From the NCBI GenBank assembly GCA_034925865.1, contig JAYFRN010000027.1, forward strand, positions 1 through 64,000: a stretch of DNA of 64,000 nt, given 5' to 3'. Source of the DNA: Oscillospiraceae bacterium. GTDB lineage: Bacteria > Bacillota > Clostridia > Oscillospirales > SIG627. Of this stretch, positions 53,161-61,437 are shown in pieces; positions within the stretch are counted from its first letter, which is position 1; every line of letters starts with the position of its first letter. The notes below the pieces were generated by a model that was given only the letters and a program-made list of their open reading frames with translations, was not told where the DNA came from and made no database searches. A program made the position numbers and the translations under genes.

Positions 53161-53874
53161 ATGGAAAAATTAGCAAAAATCAACAGGGTGCCGGAATATA
53201 TAACCGAACCCGAAGCGGAGCCAGCTCTTCTGACAGCTCCGGAGGAAACAAAAGAGGAAGAAAGCGCCGAAGAACCGAAGCGCGGATTTGCGGAGACATT
53301 CCGTGCGCTCATTCCAAAAAAGCGTACAATCCCTAAGCCGTTCCCCTGGAAATCAATAAGCGCCAAAAATGTTCTTGTCGTATCATGTATCGCTTTGATT
53401 GCCGTCGCCGGATATATCAACATCAGATATTATCTCAACGATGAACCGGTCGATTCACTTAAGACAGGAGACAATCCCGCAGTGGCCACCGGTGAAAATC
53501 CATCCGATGTCGCGTCTGAAGATGAAAATTATTTTACCGTTGCCGTTATCAACCGCCAGCGTGTCCGTGACGAAGCCATTGATCTTCTTCAAACATTAAT
53601 GGACAGCGAATCAACCCCCGCGGAGCGCCGCGATGAAATAATGGTCGAAATGAACCGCATAGCGGACGAGATTACATATGAAGTAAATATAGAAAATCTC
53701 GTCAGAGCAAAGGGTATTAATGAATGCGTCGCAGTAATTAACGATGGAAATGCAAATATCATTGTTAAAAGCGCCGGCCTTACCCCCGCGGAAATAGCTC
53801 AGATCAAGGAAATCGTCTATGTTCAGACAGGCATAGTGCCAAAGAATATAAAGATAATAGAAAAAAGTGTATGA
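53161..53874 (+). CDS. spoIIIAH: stage III sporulation protein AH
   Basis: 237 residues from ATG 53161 with GGAGGAAA upstream. One membrane span (VLVVSCIALIAVAGYINI) after a Glu/Pro-rich N terminus, an acidic linker and the C-terminal ring domain (RDEAIDLLQTLMDSES, VNIENLVRAKGINECVAV, AEIAQIKEIVYVQTGI). Pairs with forespore SpoIIQ. The N-terminal cytoplasmic part is longer than in Bacillus. Last gene of the operon. Confidence 0.92.
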   Translation: MEKLAKINRVPEYITEPEAEPALLTAPEETKEEESAEEPKRGFAETFRALIPKKRTIPKPFPWKSISAKNVLVVSCIALIAVAGYINIRYYLNDEPVDSLKTGDNPAVATGENPSDVASEDENYFTVAVINRQRVRDEAIDLLQTLMDSESTPAERRDEIMVEMNRIADEITYEVNIENLVRAKGINECVAVINDGNANIIVKSAGLTPAEIAQIKEIVYVQTGIVPKNIKIIEKSV

Positions 53875-53909
53875 AAGAAAATATCGGATATACTATCCGA
53901 CATAATTCT

Positions 53910-53949
53910 TATTAACGCGGTAAAGAATAAGCTTTGTATATGGGCTTTT
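53910..53949. repeat. palindromic intergenic repeat, half copy I
   Basis: TTATTAACGCGGTAAAGAAT then AAGCTTTGTATATGGGCTTT matches the outer arm plus one side of the core; the second half is missing and the sequence runs straight into the terminator of the spoIIIA operon. Confidence 0.5.
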
Positions 53950-53954
53950 GGTCG

Positions 53955-53998
53955 AGACCGTATTCCCGCATATATTTATACGGGAATGCGGTCTTTTT
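53955..53998 (+). terminator. terminator of the spoIIIA operon
   Basis: AGACCG-T-ATTCCCG (53955-53968) pairs with CGGGAAT-G-CGGTCT (53981-53994), 12 nt loop, then TTTT. Located 80 bp beyond the spoIIIAH stop. Confidence 0.85.
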
Positions 53999-54025
53999 CA
54001 TGTTTCATTATGTTTAAATTATATA

Positions 54026-54109
54026 ATCACGCTTTATAAGAGAAAAGAGTCTGGTATATTGGCTTTTATCTCTTATAAAACAAGGCATATTCAAATATTG
54101 TTTTAATAA
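54026..54109. repeat. palindromic intergenic repeat, copy I2
   Basis: TATAATCACGCTTTATAAGA, then AAAGAGTCTGGTATATTGGC and TTTTATCTCTTATAAAAC, ending in AAATATTGTTTTAATAAG. Core hairpin is partly mispaired. Lies between the spoIIIA terminator and the tetR promoter. Confidence 0.7.
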
Positions 54110-54180
54110 GATCCGCTTTCACCCGCTGTAAAAAAATATTTCTGCTTATTGTAAAAATTAAAAATTTTCTGCTTTTCCTA

Positions 54181-54226
54181 TTGACATATTATAGGTTTTA
54201 TGTTATTATACTGACTGGTCAGTATA
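54181..54226 (+). promoter_or_regulatory. tetR promoter with overlapping operator
   Basis: TTGACA (54181-54186), 17 bp, TATTAT (54204-54209). The 20 bp near-palindrome TATACTGACTGGTCAGTATA (54207-54226, 9 of 10 positions symmetric) overlaps the -10 box and start site, and is a typical TetR-family operator, so autorepression is likely. Confidence 0.85.
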
Positions 54227-54244
54227 ACGTGCTTTGGAGGATAT

Positions 54245-54817
54245 ATGAGCAGAGAAAGAATTATTGACGCAGCAATACGCGTATTTTCACGTGAAGGTTA
54301 TTATCGTGCGAACATGGACGAGATTGCCCGCGAGGCCGATGTCGCTAAGGGAACGCTGTATTATCATTTTCCGACGAAGCTGGAGCTTTTCAAAACTCTC
54401 GTAACCGAAGGCATGACCATGATAACAGATAAAATAAAAAAAGAATTCGACGAGAATACTCCGGTCGATATACAAGTGAAAAAGGCCATTGAAGCGAATA
54501 TTAATATTTATCTTGAGTATGGAGAACTGGCGAAAATATTTTTCAATGAGCTTTCAAGCGGGATCGACTCCGATGCGCTTGCGGAAATTGATTCGCTTAA
54601 AAATAATTATATAAGCTTTATCTCGGATATTTTAAAAAGCGCATCAAGTGAGGAAAATAAAAAAATTATAAATTATAACATGGTCGCCGTCGGAATGCTC
54701 GGGATGCTTGATACTGAATGCAAGTATTACCTGAAAAACAGCGATAAAACCACACCTGAGGAAATACGTGATTTCATGCTTGAGATTGTTTCCTCATGGC
54801 TTTATAAGAGATTCTGA
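54245..54817 (+). CDS. TetR family transcriptional regulator
   Basis: 190 residues. The N-terminal helix-turn-helix is classic (RERIIDAAIRVFSREGYYRA, MDEIAREADVAKGTLYYHFPTK). The C-terminal helical ligand domain includes YLEYGELAKIFFNELSSGID, resembling the TetR_C group of fatty-acid or multidrug regulators; the ligand is unknown. GGAGG precedes the ATG and the operator lies 20 bp upstream. The only gene likely cotranscribed is the small protein downstream. Confidence 0.9.
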   Translation: MSRERIIDAAIRVFSREGYYRANMDEIAREADVAKGTLYYHFPTKLELFKTLVTEGMTMITDKIKKEFDENTPVDIQVKKAIEANINIYLEYGELAKIFFNELSSGIDSDALAEIDSLKNNYISFISDILKSASSEENKKIINYNMVAVGMLGMLDTECKYYLKNSDKTTPEEIRDFMLEIVSSWLYKRF

Positions 54818-54869
54818 AGCTGCAGCCCGAAAGCTGTAAATTTAATAAATCAGAAGAGGAGAACTTACC

Positions 54870-55169
54870 ATGGAAAACTCAAACAGCAACATCGACACCG
54901 TCATAATGCCGCAATCCGCCTGCAGGGGAGATCAGGTTTCCGTTTTGGCTCGTCTTAAGAACATTGCCTCTGAGGTAAAATATGTGGTAATTGAAATCCC
55001 TCTGTACGGAATTTCACAAGTCATGAAGCTCCAGAATGACGGATCATACTCATTGTCATATTGCATCCCCTATGACGCGTATTCCGGAAGCTATAGCGTC
55101 AGGATCAATGTGACAGACCGGAATTATAACAGCATCGCTTCTTCATCCTTTGACTATATTGTAAAATAA
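54870..55169 (+). CDS. small beta-sandwich-like protein of unknown function
   Basis: 99 residues without signal peptide. Alternating hydrophobic pattern (DQVSVLARLKNIASEVKYVV, GSYSLSYCIPYDAYSGSYSV, SASSSFDYIVK-like ending) suggests an immunoglobulin-like or C2-like beta sandwich. No family recognised. GAGGAG precedes the ATG; 52 bp after tetR, followed by a strong terminator, so it is probably part of the TetR-controlled unit. Confidence 0.55.
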   Translation: MENSNSNIDTVIMPQSACRGDQVSVLARLKNIASEVKYVVIEIPLYGISQVMKLQNDGSYSLSYCIPYDAYSGSYSVRINVTDRNYNSIASSSFDYIVK

Positions 55170-55210
55170 CAGAATATTTTATTTCGAAGAGATTCACGGC
55201 AACAAAGGTT

Positions 55211-55257
55211 AAGGACCCTTTTTACTTGATAAGCGAAGTAAAAAGGGTCCTTATAAT
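55211..55257 (+). terminator. 17 bp perfect terminator hairpin
   Basis: AAGGACCCTTTTTACTT (55211-55227) pairs perfectly with AAGTAAAAAGGGTCCTT (55236-55252), 8 nt loop, followed by ATAATTTT. It ends the tetR unit. The rest of the gap to 55480 is AT-rich leader for feoA with no Fur box that I can identify. Confidence 0.8.
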
Positions 55258-55480
55258 TTTGAAATCTTTTTTGTTTCAACATCTTAATCAATTTTTATAT
55301 TTAAAAAGTGGTTCTTCACAGATTATGTAAAAAATTCCGTTTCTCAAACCCGTTTTATAATATTATACGTTAATTTTAATCCTCAATTATAATATTGCTT
55401 GTTCCTATATACAACCTGAGCATATCCTTACTCTTTTCAGCATAAAAATACTATATTAAAATGCAGAAAAGAGGCCGGAT

Positions 55481-55723
55481 ATGAAGCTATCACGTATAAA
55501 ACCCGGCGGCTCTGCCGTGATAAAATCAAACAATGCTCCCGGAGCTCACGGAAAGCGCCTTTTAGATATGGGATTCGTTCCGGGAGCGAAAGTGACAGTA
55601 ATTAGACGCGCTCCGTTCGGTGATCCGGTTGTGGTTACGTTGTTCGGATATACAATAGGGCTAAGAATGTCCGACGCTGATATGATAGAAACAGAGATCT
55701 CGGAGGAACAACGGCACATATGA
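55481..55723 (+). CDS. feoA: FeoA ferrous iron transport protein
   Basis: 80 residues with an SH3-like fold: LDMGFVPGAKVTVIRRAPFG and a YTIGLRMSDADMIE ending are the family pattern. GAGG is close upstream. Overlaps feoB by 4 bp. It is a cytoplasmic accessory of FeoB. Confidence 0.93.
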   Translation: MKLSRIKPGGSAVIKSNNAPGAHGKRLLDMGFVPGAKVTVIRRAPFGDPVVVTLFGYTIGLRMSDADMIETEISEEQRHI

Positions 55724-57792
55724 TATTAAAACCCACTATACATGTATCACTTGTTGGAAACCCTAACTGCGGGAAAAGCGCGCTTTTCAATCTGTTAACC
55801 GGAGGAAATCAGCATGTGGGCTGTTTTCCCGGAGTTACGGTTGAGAAGAAGGAAGGTCGGGTAAAAAATACCGATATGACGGTTACGGATCTTCCCGGTA
55901 TATATTCCCTCACCGCGTATTCCGCAGAAGAAGCCGTTACCAGAGATTATCTTTTAACAGAACATCCCGATGTGATAATAAATGTCATTGATGCGACAGC
56001 ACCGATAAAAGGGCTTTATCTGACATTTTCACTGCTTACTCTCGGAATACCTATGGTTATTGTATTTAATATGATCGATGAAGCAGATAGATACGGCTTT
56101 GTTTTCGATTTTAACGGCTTGAGCAAAGATCTCAATACGCGTGCGCTGCCATTATCCGCGACCTCAGGAAGGGGCTCTGCTGAGCTTATCAAAGCGACGA
56201 AAAGCATATTTGAAATATATAATAATTCGGACATTGACACGGATTATCAGCTCATCGGCAAAAAAAGCGCTGCCGTTATGTCCTGCGGAGGAAAGATCTC
56301 ACACGCGATATCACAGGTTAAGGAAATTGTATCAAAAAAAGCAAAATCGGCAAGGCTGCCCGCCGCATATGCCGCGCAGGCAGTTTTTGAAGGCGATGAA
56401 AGCATAATCGCAATGCTGTCTTTATCCACAGAGGAATCCGTCAGGATAAACGATGTGAAATCGGCAATATCCGGAACCTATACAGAAAACGCTTTTAATA
56501 GAACAGCTTCGATACTTGCGGCGGAAAGATACGCGGCGGCAGAAAAACTCGCGCGGCGTTATATAAAAATGCCCGATATGCCTTTATTGAGAAAGGGAGA
56601 TATCGCGGCAGACAGAATATTAACCTCAAAGCTTCTCGCGGTTCCGTTATTTGCGGCAATAATGCTCTCGGTTTTTTATATTTCGTTTTCCTTTTCGGGC
56701 GGAATACCCGGCGCCATGATTGAAAGAGCTTTTACGGCCGCAGGAGAAGCGATATCAGGTCTTATTTCGAAAATGGGCGCGTCAGAGCTTGTCTGTTCAC
56801 TTTTTACTGATGGTATTGTCAGAGGAACAGGAAGCGTCATATCGTTTCTTCCCGTAATCCTTACGTTGTTTTTCTTTTTGTCGGTTCTGGAAGACAGCGG
56901 ATATATGGCACGTATCGCATTTATTACGGATGCTCCGTTGAGAAAGCTCGGTCTTTCCGGCAGATCAGTCGTTCCTCTATTGATCGGCTTCGGATGCACG
57001 GTTCCGGCGATAATGGCGTCAAGGACGCTTCCGGACAGGCGCAGCCGTGAAATGACAGCTTTTCTGCTGCCATATATGTCATGCGCGGCAAAAATGCCTG
57101 TTTATGCGATGTTCGCATTAGCTTTCTTCGGTTCTTTCGCACCCTTGTACATGCTGCTCATATATATTACCGGCATTTGCTTTGGGATAATAGCCGCGTC
57201 CATGATGAAATCCACTATTTTTAAAAAAGGTGATGCCGGATTTTTACTGGAAATGCCGCCATACAGGCTTCCGTCGGCAAGAACCGTTTTCCGCGATATG
57301 TTAAAAAGAGCCTGGGAGTTTTTAAAAAAAGCCTTTACAATTGTATTATTTACATCTGTTATTATCTGGGCGGCACGTACATATGGCTTTGATCTTCACC
57401 CGGTGGACGATATATCTGACAGTATTCTCGCACATATAGGCAAAGCCTTTGCCTATATCCTGCGCCCCACAGGCTTAGGCGACTGGCGCGCGGCAAGCGC
57501 TCTTTTGGCCGGACTCGGAGCAAAGGAGAATATAATAAGCACTCTCGGCGTCCTTTTGGGCGCAAATGGCGGAGAACAATTTTATACCGCTCTGCGGAGC
57601 ATATTCTCTCCCGCCTCAGCTTATTCCTTTATATGCTTCGTGCTTTTATATTCTCCGTGCGCCGCCGCGCTTTATTCTTACCGAAAGGAGCTGTCAGGCA
57701 AAAAAGCCGTCGCCGCGATGGCGGCGCAGACCTGCGTTGCGTATATCGCGGCGACAGCGGTATTCTTCTTTGCGAATCTGTTTACATTTTGA
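55720..57792 (+). CDS. feoB: FeoB ferrous iron transporter
   Basis: 690 residues. N-terminal G domain with G1 GNPNCGKSALFN, G2/G3 (GVTVEKKEG, DLPGIYSL) and G4 NMIDEAD, then a helical linker and a membrane domain of about eight to ten spans with the GFGCTVPAIMASRTLPDRRSR gate motif and the later SCAAKMPVYAMFALAFFG. Imports Fe(II). The protein is full length but lacks a FeoC gene downstream. Convergent with the PHP gene at 57808, with only 15 bp between stops. Confidence 0.94.
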   Translation: MILKPTIHVSLVGNPNCGKSALFNLLTGGNQHVGCFPGVTVEKKEGRVKNTDMTVTDLPGIYSLTAYSAEEAVTRDYLLTEHPDVIINVIDATAPIKGLYLTFSLLTLGIPMVIVFNMIDEADRYGFVFDFNGLSKDLNTRALPLSATSGRGSAELIKATKSIFEIYNNSDIDTDYQLIGKKSAAVMSCGGKISHAISQVKEIVSKKAKSARLPAAYAAQAVFEGDESIIAMLSLSTEESVRINDVKSAISGTYTENAFNRTASILAAERYAAAEKLARRYIKMPDMPLLRKGDIAADRILTSKLLAVPLFAAIMLSVFYISFSFSGGIPGAMIERAFTAAGEAISGLISKMGASELVCSLFTDGIVRGTGSVISFLPVILTLFFFLSVLEDSGYMARIAFITDAPLRKLGLSGRSVVPLLIGFGCTVPAIMASRTLPDRRSREMTAFLLPYMSCAAKMPVYAMFALAFFGSFAPLYMLLIYITGICFGIIAASMMKSTIFKKGDAGFLLEMPPYRLPSARTVFRDMLKRAWEFLKKAFTIVLFTSVIIWAARTYGFDLHPVDDISDSILAHIGKAFAYILRPTGLGDWRAASALLAGLGAKENIISTLGVLLGANGGEQFYTALRSIFSPASAYSFICFVLLYSPCAAALYSYRKELSGKKAVAAMAAQTCVAYIAATAVFFFANLFTF

Positions 57793-57807
57793 CTTTTATT
57801 TTCAAAC

Positions 57808-59190
57808 TTAAAAAGCGAAATATTTATTTTTCTGCCTGCCGGTGCGACCGTAAAGGGCGCCGAGCGAAGCCGCCGCTTCTTTGGCGTTTTCACCGGTGAT
57901 ATAATCCTTCATGAGTCTTCCCTCTTCAAAACATAACTCATCGTGAAGCGGGAAAAAGTTTTCTATCAGAAATGATCCGTACTTTACAAATCTGTATTCA
58001 CCCACAAGTCTGTATTCCTTGCTTAAATTATCAACAGCCACGCTGTAATAATTTTTTATCGAATCGACAAGAGCCTCGGCTTTATTTTCGGGTGAAAATA
58101 CAATTGTCTTTGCAATATCGAAATTGATGTTGTTTATGGTTCCGTGGCTGTCGCTGCTGCCGACAACCGGAACGCGGATACCCTTTGAAAGAGCATCGTA
58201 ATAATGCGAGGTCTGAAATCCGTTTTGTTCGAAATATCTCTCTCCGCCGAGAACCTCAAAGGCGTCAAAAATTCCGCTGGCAAGCAGATAATCCGTAACC
58301 GTTTCCGGAACATGGAACGTGAAATCTATCCAGTTCGGATGCGGGAATATCGCAAGTCCGCCGCCGCGTCTGATATGATCGCATATCCATTTACATACGG
58401 CTATCTGATATCGCGGAAAGCCCTCCGGCAGATTAAGCGTTTTTGAGGATTCTAGCATTTTTTCTGTGAATTCCGCGCTTGTCATGACATCGGGACACTT
58501 TATTTCTTTATCTTCATTTTCATTTTCATTTTCCATCGAGCGGAATTCCGCTCCGGTTCCGACCTCCTTGGCCTGAGTTCCGTCGGAAATGATGCCGTTT
58601 ACGCTGTACTTGCTTCCGAAATTCACTATGTGGAACGGATTTGAAGGAAGATGGATTTCTTCTCCCGGAACAATCAGAAAATCATGTTTGATATTTTTAT
58701 AGGCGTCTATCGCCTTAAGCGACGGATAATAACGGTAATGGTCTGAAATAACCGAGAAATCGTAACCGCATTTTCTGAGATTGGCAGCGACGATCGCAGG
58801 ATCTTCTCTTCCGTCGGAATAACAGGAATGGACGTGAAGATCACCGATAAACGGATATCTTCCCTTCAAATCCTTTCCGACCGAAAACACCGGCAGAGAC
58901 GCGATGCGGCTTTCTCCGGAATATATCATTACAAGGTGTTCCTGCTCCTCGTGAAATGTATGTGTGAATCTCAGCGCTCCGTCATCGCCGGGCTTCACAT
59001 TATAACATGATGATACGGTGGGCAGAGACGAATATGCCAAATCACGCTTGTATAACGGCCATACCGCAACGCGGTATTCGCTGCCGCGGAATTTTACATG
59101 ACTTCCGAGCGGCTTTATTGTTATTTCCGCCGGTTCTCCGTCAACGGTCACCTTAGGGTAAATATCGTAATACGAAAGCTCCGTTTTCAT
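57808..59190 (-). CDS. PHP domain phosphoesterase with N-terminal extension
   Basis: 460 residues from ATG 59190 (GGAGG about 11 bases upstream). Residues 1-110 form a beta-rich domain (YDIYPKVTVDGEPAEITIKP, SLPVFSVG). The PHP metal-binding domain starts at FIGDLHVHSCYSDGREDP, with DHYRYYP, GEEIHLP and later SSDSHG. It is a probable metal-dependent phosphatase or exonuclease-like enzyme; the substrate is unknown. A middle insertion has a run of Glu/Asn (NENENEDKE). Another PHP protein is encoded at 59656. Confidence 0.75.
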   Translation of the reverse strand: MKTELSYYDIYPKVTVDGEPAEITIKPLGSHVKFRGSEYRVAVWPLYKRDLAYSSLPTVSSCYNVKPGDDGALRFTHTFHEEQEHLVMIYSGESRIASLPVFSVGKDLKGRYPFIGDLHVHSCYSDGREDPAIVAANLRKCGYDFSVISDHYRYYPSLKAIDAYKNIKHDFLIVPGEEIHLPSNPFHIVNFGSKYSVNGIISDGTQAKEVGTGAEFRSMENENENEDKEIKCPDVMTSAEFTEKMLESSKTLNLPEGFPRYQIAVCKWICDHIRRGGGLAIFPHPNWIDFTFHVPETVTDYLLASGIFDAFEVLGGERYFEQNGFQTSHYYDALSKGIRVPVVGSSDSHGTINNINFDIAKTIVFSPENKAEALVDSIKNYYSVAVDNLSKEYRLVGEYRFVKYGSFLIENFFPLHDELCFEEGRLMKDYITGENAKEAAASLGALYGRTGRQKNKYFAF

Positions 59191-59290
59191 TGATAAAATG
59201 CCTCCGAAATATATTTCATGGTAAACTAAACTCATTATACATCATCAAGCGACTGAGGTCAATTGAAGTTTTGATTATTTTTTAAGTTTT

Positions 59291-59365
59291 CTTATTAACA
59301 TGGCAATAAAACAACCGCTCTTATGATAAAAAGGTTTTATTATATGCTTTTTTCTCTTAGGATTG
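59291..59365. repeat. palindromic intergenic repeat, decayed copy J1
   Basis: CTTATTAACATGGCAATAAA, then a core remnant ATAAAAAGGTTTTATTATAT and GCTTTTTTCTCTTAGG, immediately followed by intact copy J2. Probably an older insertion that received, or sits beside, a newer one. Confidence 0.5.
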
Positions 59366-59472
59366 TTATTAAAACGGCATTTAAATAAGCCTTGTTTTAT
59401 TAGAGAGAAAAGTCCATATATCAGAGCCTTTTCTCTTTTTTAACGGTAATTATTTAAATGCCGAGTTAATAA
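59366..59472. repeat. palindromic intergenic repeat, reference copy J2
   Basis: The best-preserved copy, 107 bp. The left end (59366-59388) and right end (59450-59472) are 23 bp inverted repeats matching at 21 positions, each beginning TTATTAA and containing CGGCATTTAAATAA. The core is AGAGAGAAAAG / CTTTTCTCT, with TCCATATATCAGAGC as loop. No coding frame exists. Confidence 0.9.
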
Positions 59473-59655
59473 TGCGCATTATCGCGCTTTGTTATAACCA
59501 AATGCCTTTCTCTCTCATTTCATTTTCTTTATGACATAAAAGCTGATGAAAAGCATAAAGAGCAATATTATGTTTCAAATAGTATTTTCCCGGTTGAAGC
59601 AGAATAAAAATAATGCTATAATATATGATATTAAATCAAAAAGGCAGCAAAACAT

Positions 59656-60489
59656 ATGTATTATTGCGATCTTCATCTTCATACGGTGCATTCCTTCGAT
59701 CACGACGAAAAAGAAGACTGCTCCGTGATAAATCTCTGCAAACAGGCGATTAAAAATGGGCTTTCCGAAATTGCCATAACCGATCATTATGATATAAACG
59801 GTATAATAGACGGATTTTATCCTCCGGTAGATATAAATGCGATAAAAACCGACATAATGAACGCCAGAGAATTGTTCGGTAAAAAGCTTGAAATTGTTTT
59901 CGGAATCGAGCTCGGACAGCCCGCGCAGAAAAGCGAGGAAGCAAAGCGTTTTCTAACCGAAAACAGCTTTGATTTTGTCATAGGATCGCTTCATAACAAC
60001 CGCGGGAAAGAGGATTTTTACTTCATCGATTATCCGAATACGCCGCGAAACGAGCTTGTCACACTGTGGAACAACTATCTCGAGGAAACAAAAGAACACA
60101 TTGTCTGGGGCAGAGGAAAATATCATACAATGGCGCATTTGAATTATCTTCTACGTTATTATAAGCGTTCAGGCAATGACGACATAGTGAATATCCCCGA
60201 AAAAGAAGAGGTTTTCAGAGAAATATTTCGACTGCTTATTGATAACAACATCGCTCTTGAAATAAACACCTCCGGACTTCGCCAGGGTCTCGGGGATTTT
60301 ATTCCTCAAAAAAGCTTGATCGCATTATATGCCGACTGCGGCGGAAGAATGTTCACAGTCGGAAGCGACTCTCACGCTCCGTCGCTGTGCGGCTTCGGCG
60401 TGCCGGAGGCATATGATTTAATAAAATCGCTCGGAATAAACCATGTCATGGTCCCGCGCGGCGGATCTCTCGTGGAGCTGACGATATGA
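59656..60489 (+). CDS. PHP domain histidinol-phosphatase-like protein
   Basis: 277 residues resembling HisJ/YcdX-type PHP phosphatases. Metal-binding residues: CDLHLHTVHSFD at the start, ITDHYD, FGIELGQP, VIGSLHNNRGKEDFYF, AHLNYLLRYY, and GSDSHAP near the end. No histidine biosynthesis genes are nearby, so I avoid calling it hisK. Its stop overlaps the start of the lipase-like gene by 4 bp, linking the two. Confidence 0.85.
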   Translation: MYYCDLHLHTVHSFDHDEKEDCSVINLCKQAIKNGLSEIAITDHYDINGIIDGFYPPVDINAIKTDIMNARELFGKKLEIVFGIELGQPAQKSEEAKRFLTENSFDFVIGSLHNNRGKEDFYFIDYPNTPRNELVTLWNNYLEETKEHIVWGRGKYHTMAHLNYLLRYYKRSGNDDIVNIPEKEEVFREIFRLLIDNNIALEINTSGLRQGLGDFIPQKSLIALYADCGGRMFTVGSDSHAPSLCGFGVPEAYDLIKSLGINHVMVPRGGSLVELTI

Positions 60490-61325
60490 AAGATGATTCA
60501 TTAAAAACGAAATATCCGATCATGCTCGTCCACGGCATGGGATACCGCGACTATTCGCTGATCCCGTATTGGGGACGTATTCCGTCTGTCCTTGAAAAAG
60601 GAGGGGCGTCAGTATATTACGGCCATCAGGACAGCCACGGATCCGTATATCACAACGCGATACAGCTACGCCGTTCACTTTTAAATATTCTGAAAGAAAC
60701 CGGAGCTGACAAAATCAACATAATCGCTCACTCAAAAGGCGGTATCGATGCACGCAGAATGATTGTTATACCTGGAATTGACGAACATATAGCTTCTCTT
60801 ACAACCGTATCTACACCTCACAGAGGAAGTAAAACAGTTGACCTGCTTTTTAAGTATTTTAAACCGGCCGTTAACAGTATTTGCGCTTTATCCGATTTAT
60901 GGTTCTCATTCCTGGGAGACGAATTACCCAATTCAAAGAGAGCTTATTATTCTCTTTCCAAAACATTTTCGAAAGGTTTTAATGAAAAAATACTGAACTC
61001 ACCTAAGGTATATTATCAAAGCTATGCGTGTCAGATGCGAAACGCCTTTTCGGATCCCCTCTTAATGATTCCTTTTACTTTCGTCAAGCACATAGACGGA
61101 GAATGTGACGGACTGGTCGCAGTCAAAAGCGCTCGATGGGGTGAATTTAAAGGTGTCGTGTCTTCACCGGGAATCAGAGGAGTGTCTCACTGTGACGAAA
61201 TTGACCTGCGCAGATCAAAAATTTTCTTCGGAAGCAGAAAATCGGATGAGAATTTTTTAACTGTAGACGATATCACGAAACTTTACATCCACATAGTGTC
61301 CGATCTTGTCAAAAAGGGATTCTGA
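60486..61325 (+). CDS. alpha/beta hydrolase, lipase-like
   Basis: 279 residues. Lipase/acyltransferase-type alpha/beta fold with PIMLVHGMGYRD at the N terminus, a nucleophile motif NIIAHSKGGID (AHSKG as GxSxG variant with Ala first) and a likely catalytic His in GVSHCDEIDL; HIDGECDGLVAVKSA is the segment near the acid residue. The pattern resembles bacterial triacylglycerol lipases of family I. No signal peptide, so it is probably cytoplasmic. Overlaps the PHP gene by 4 bp. Confidence 0.82.
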   Translation: MKDDSLKTKYPIMLVHGMGYRDYSLIPYWGRIPSVLEKGGASVYYGHQDSHGSVYHNAIQLRRSLLNILKETGADKINIIAHSKGGIDARRMIVIPGIDEHIASLTTVSTPHRGSKTVDLLFKYFKPAVNSICALSDLWFSFLGDELPNSKRAYYSLSKTFSKGFNEKILNSPKVYYQSYACQMRNAFSDPLLMIPFTFVKHIDGECDGLVAVKSARWGEFKGVVSSPGIRGVSHCDEIDLRRSKIFFGSRKSDENFLTVDDITKLYIHIVSDLVKKGF

Positions 61326-61437
61326 CATAACATTTACTTGAATAAGTGGTGCGACATTAGTATATACAATGAAAAATGTAAGGTATGAGCGAATAAGTTT
61401 CATTACCTTATGAGCTTTTTCGTTGTGGGAGGAAAAT

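Noticed and set aside
55260-55480. Fur or other iron-responsive operator ahead of feoAB
   Set aside because: The region is AT-rich and no clear Fur-box palindrome could be found by eye.
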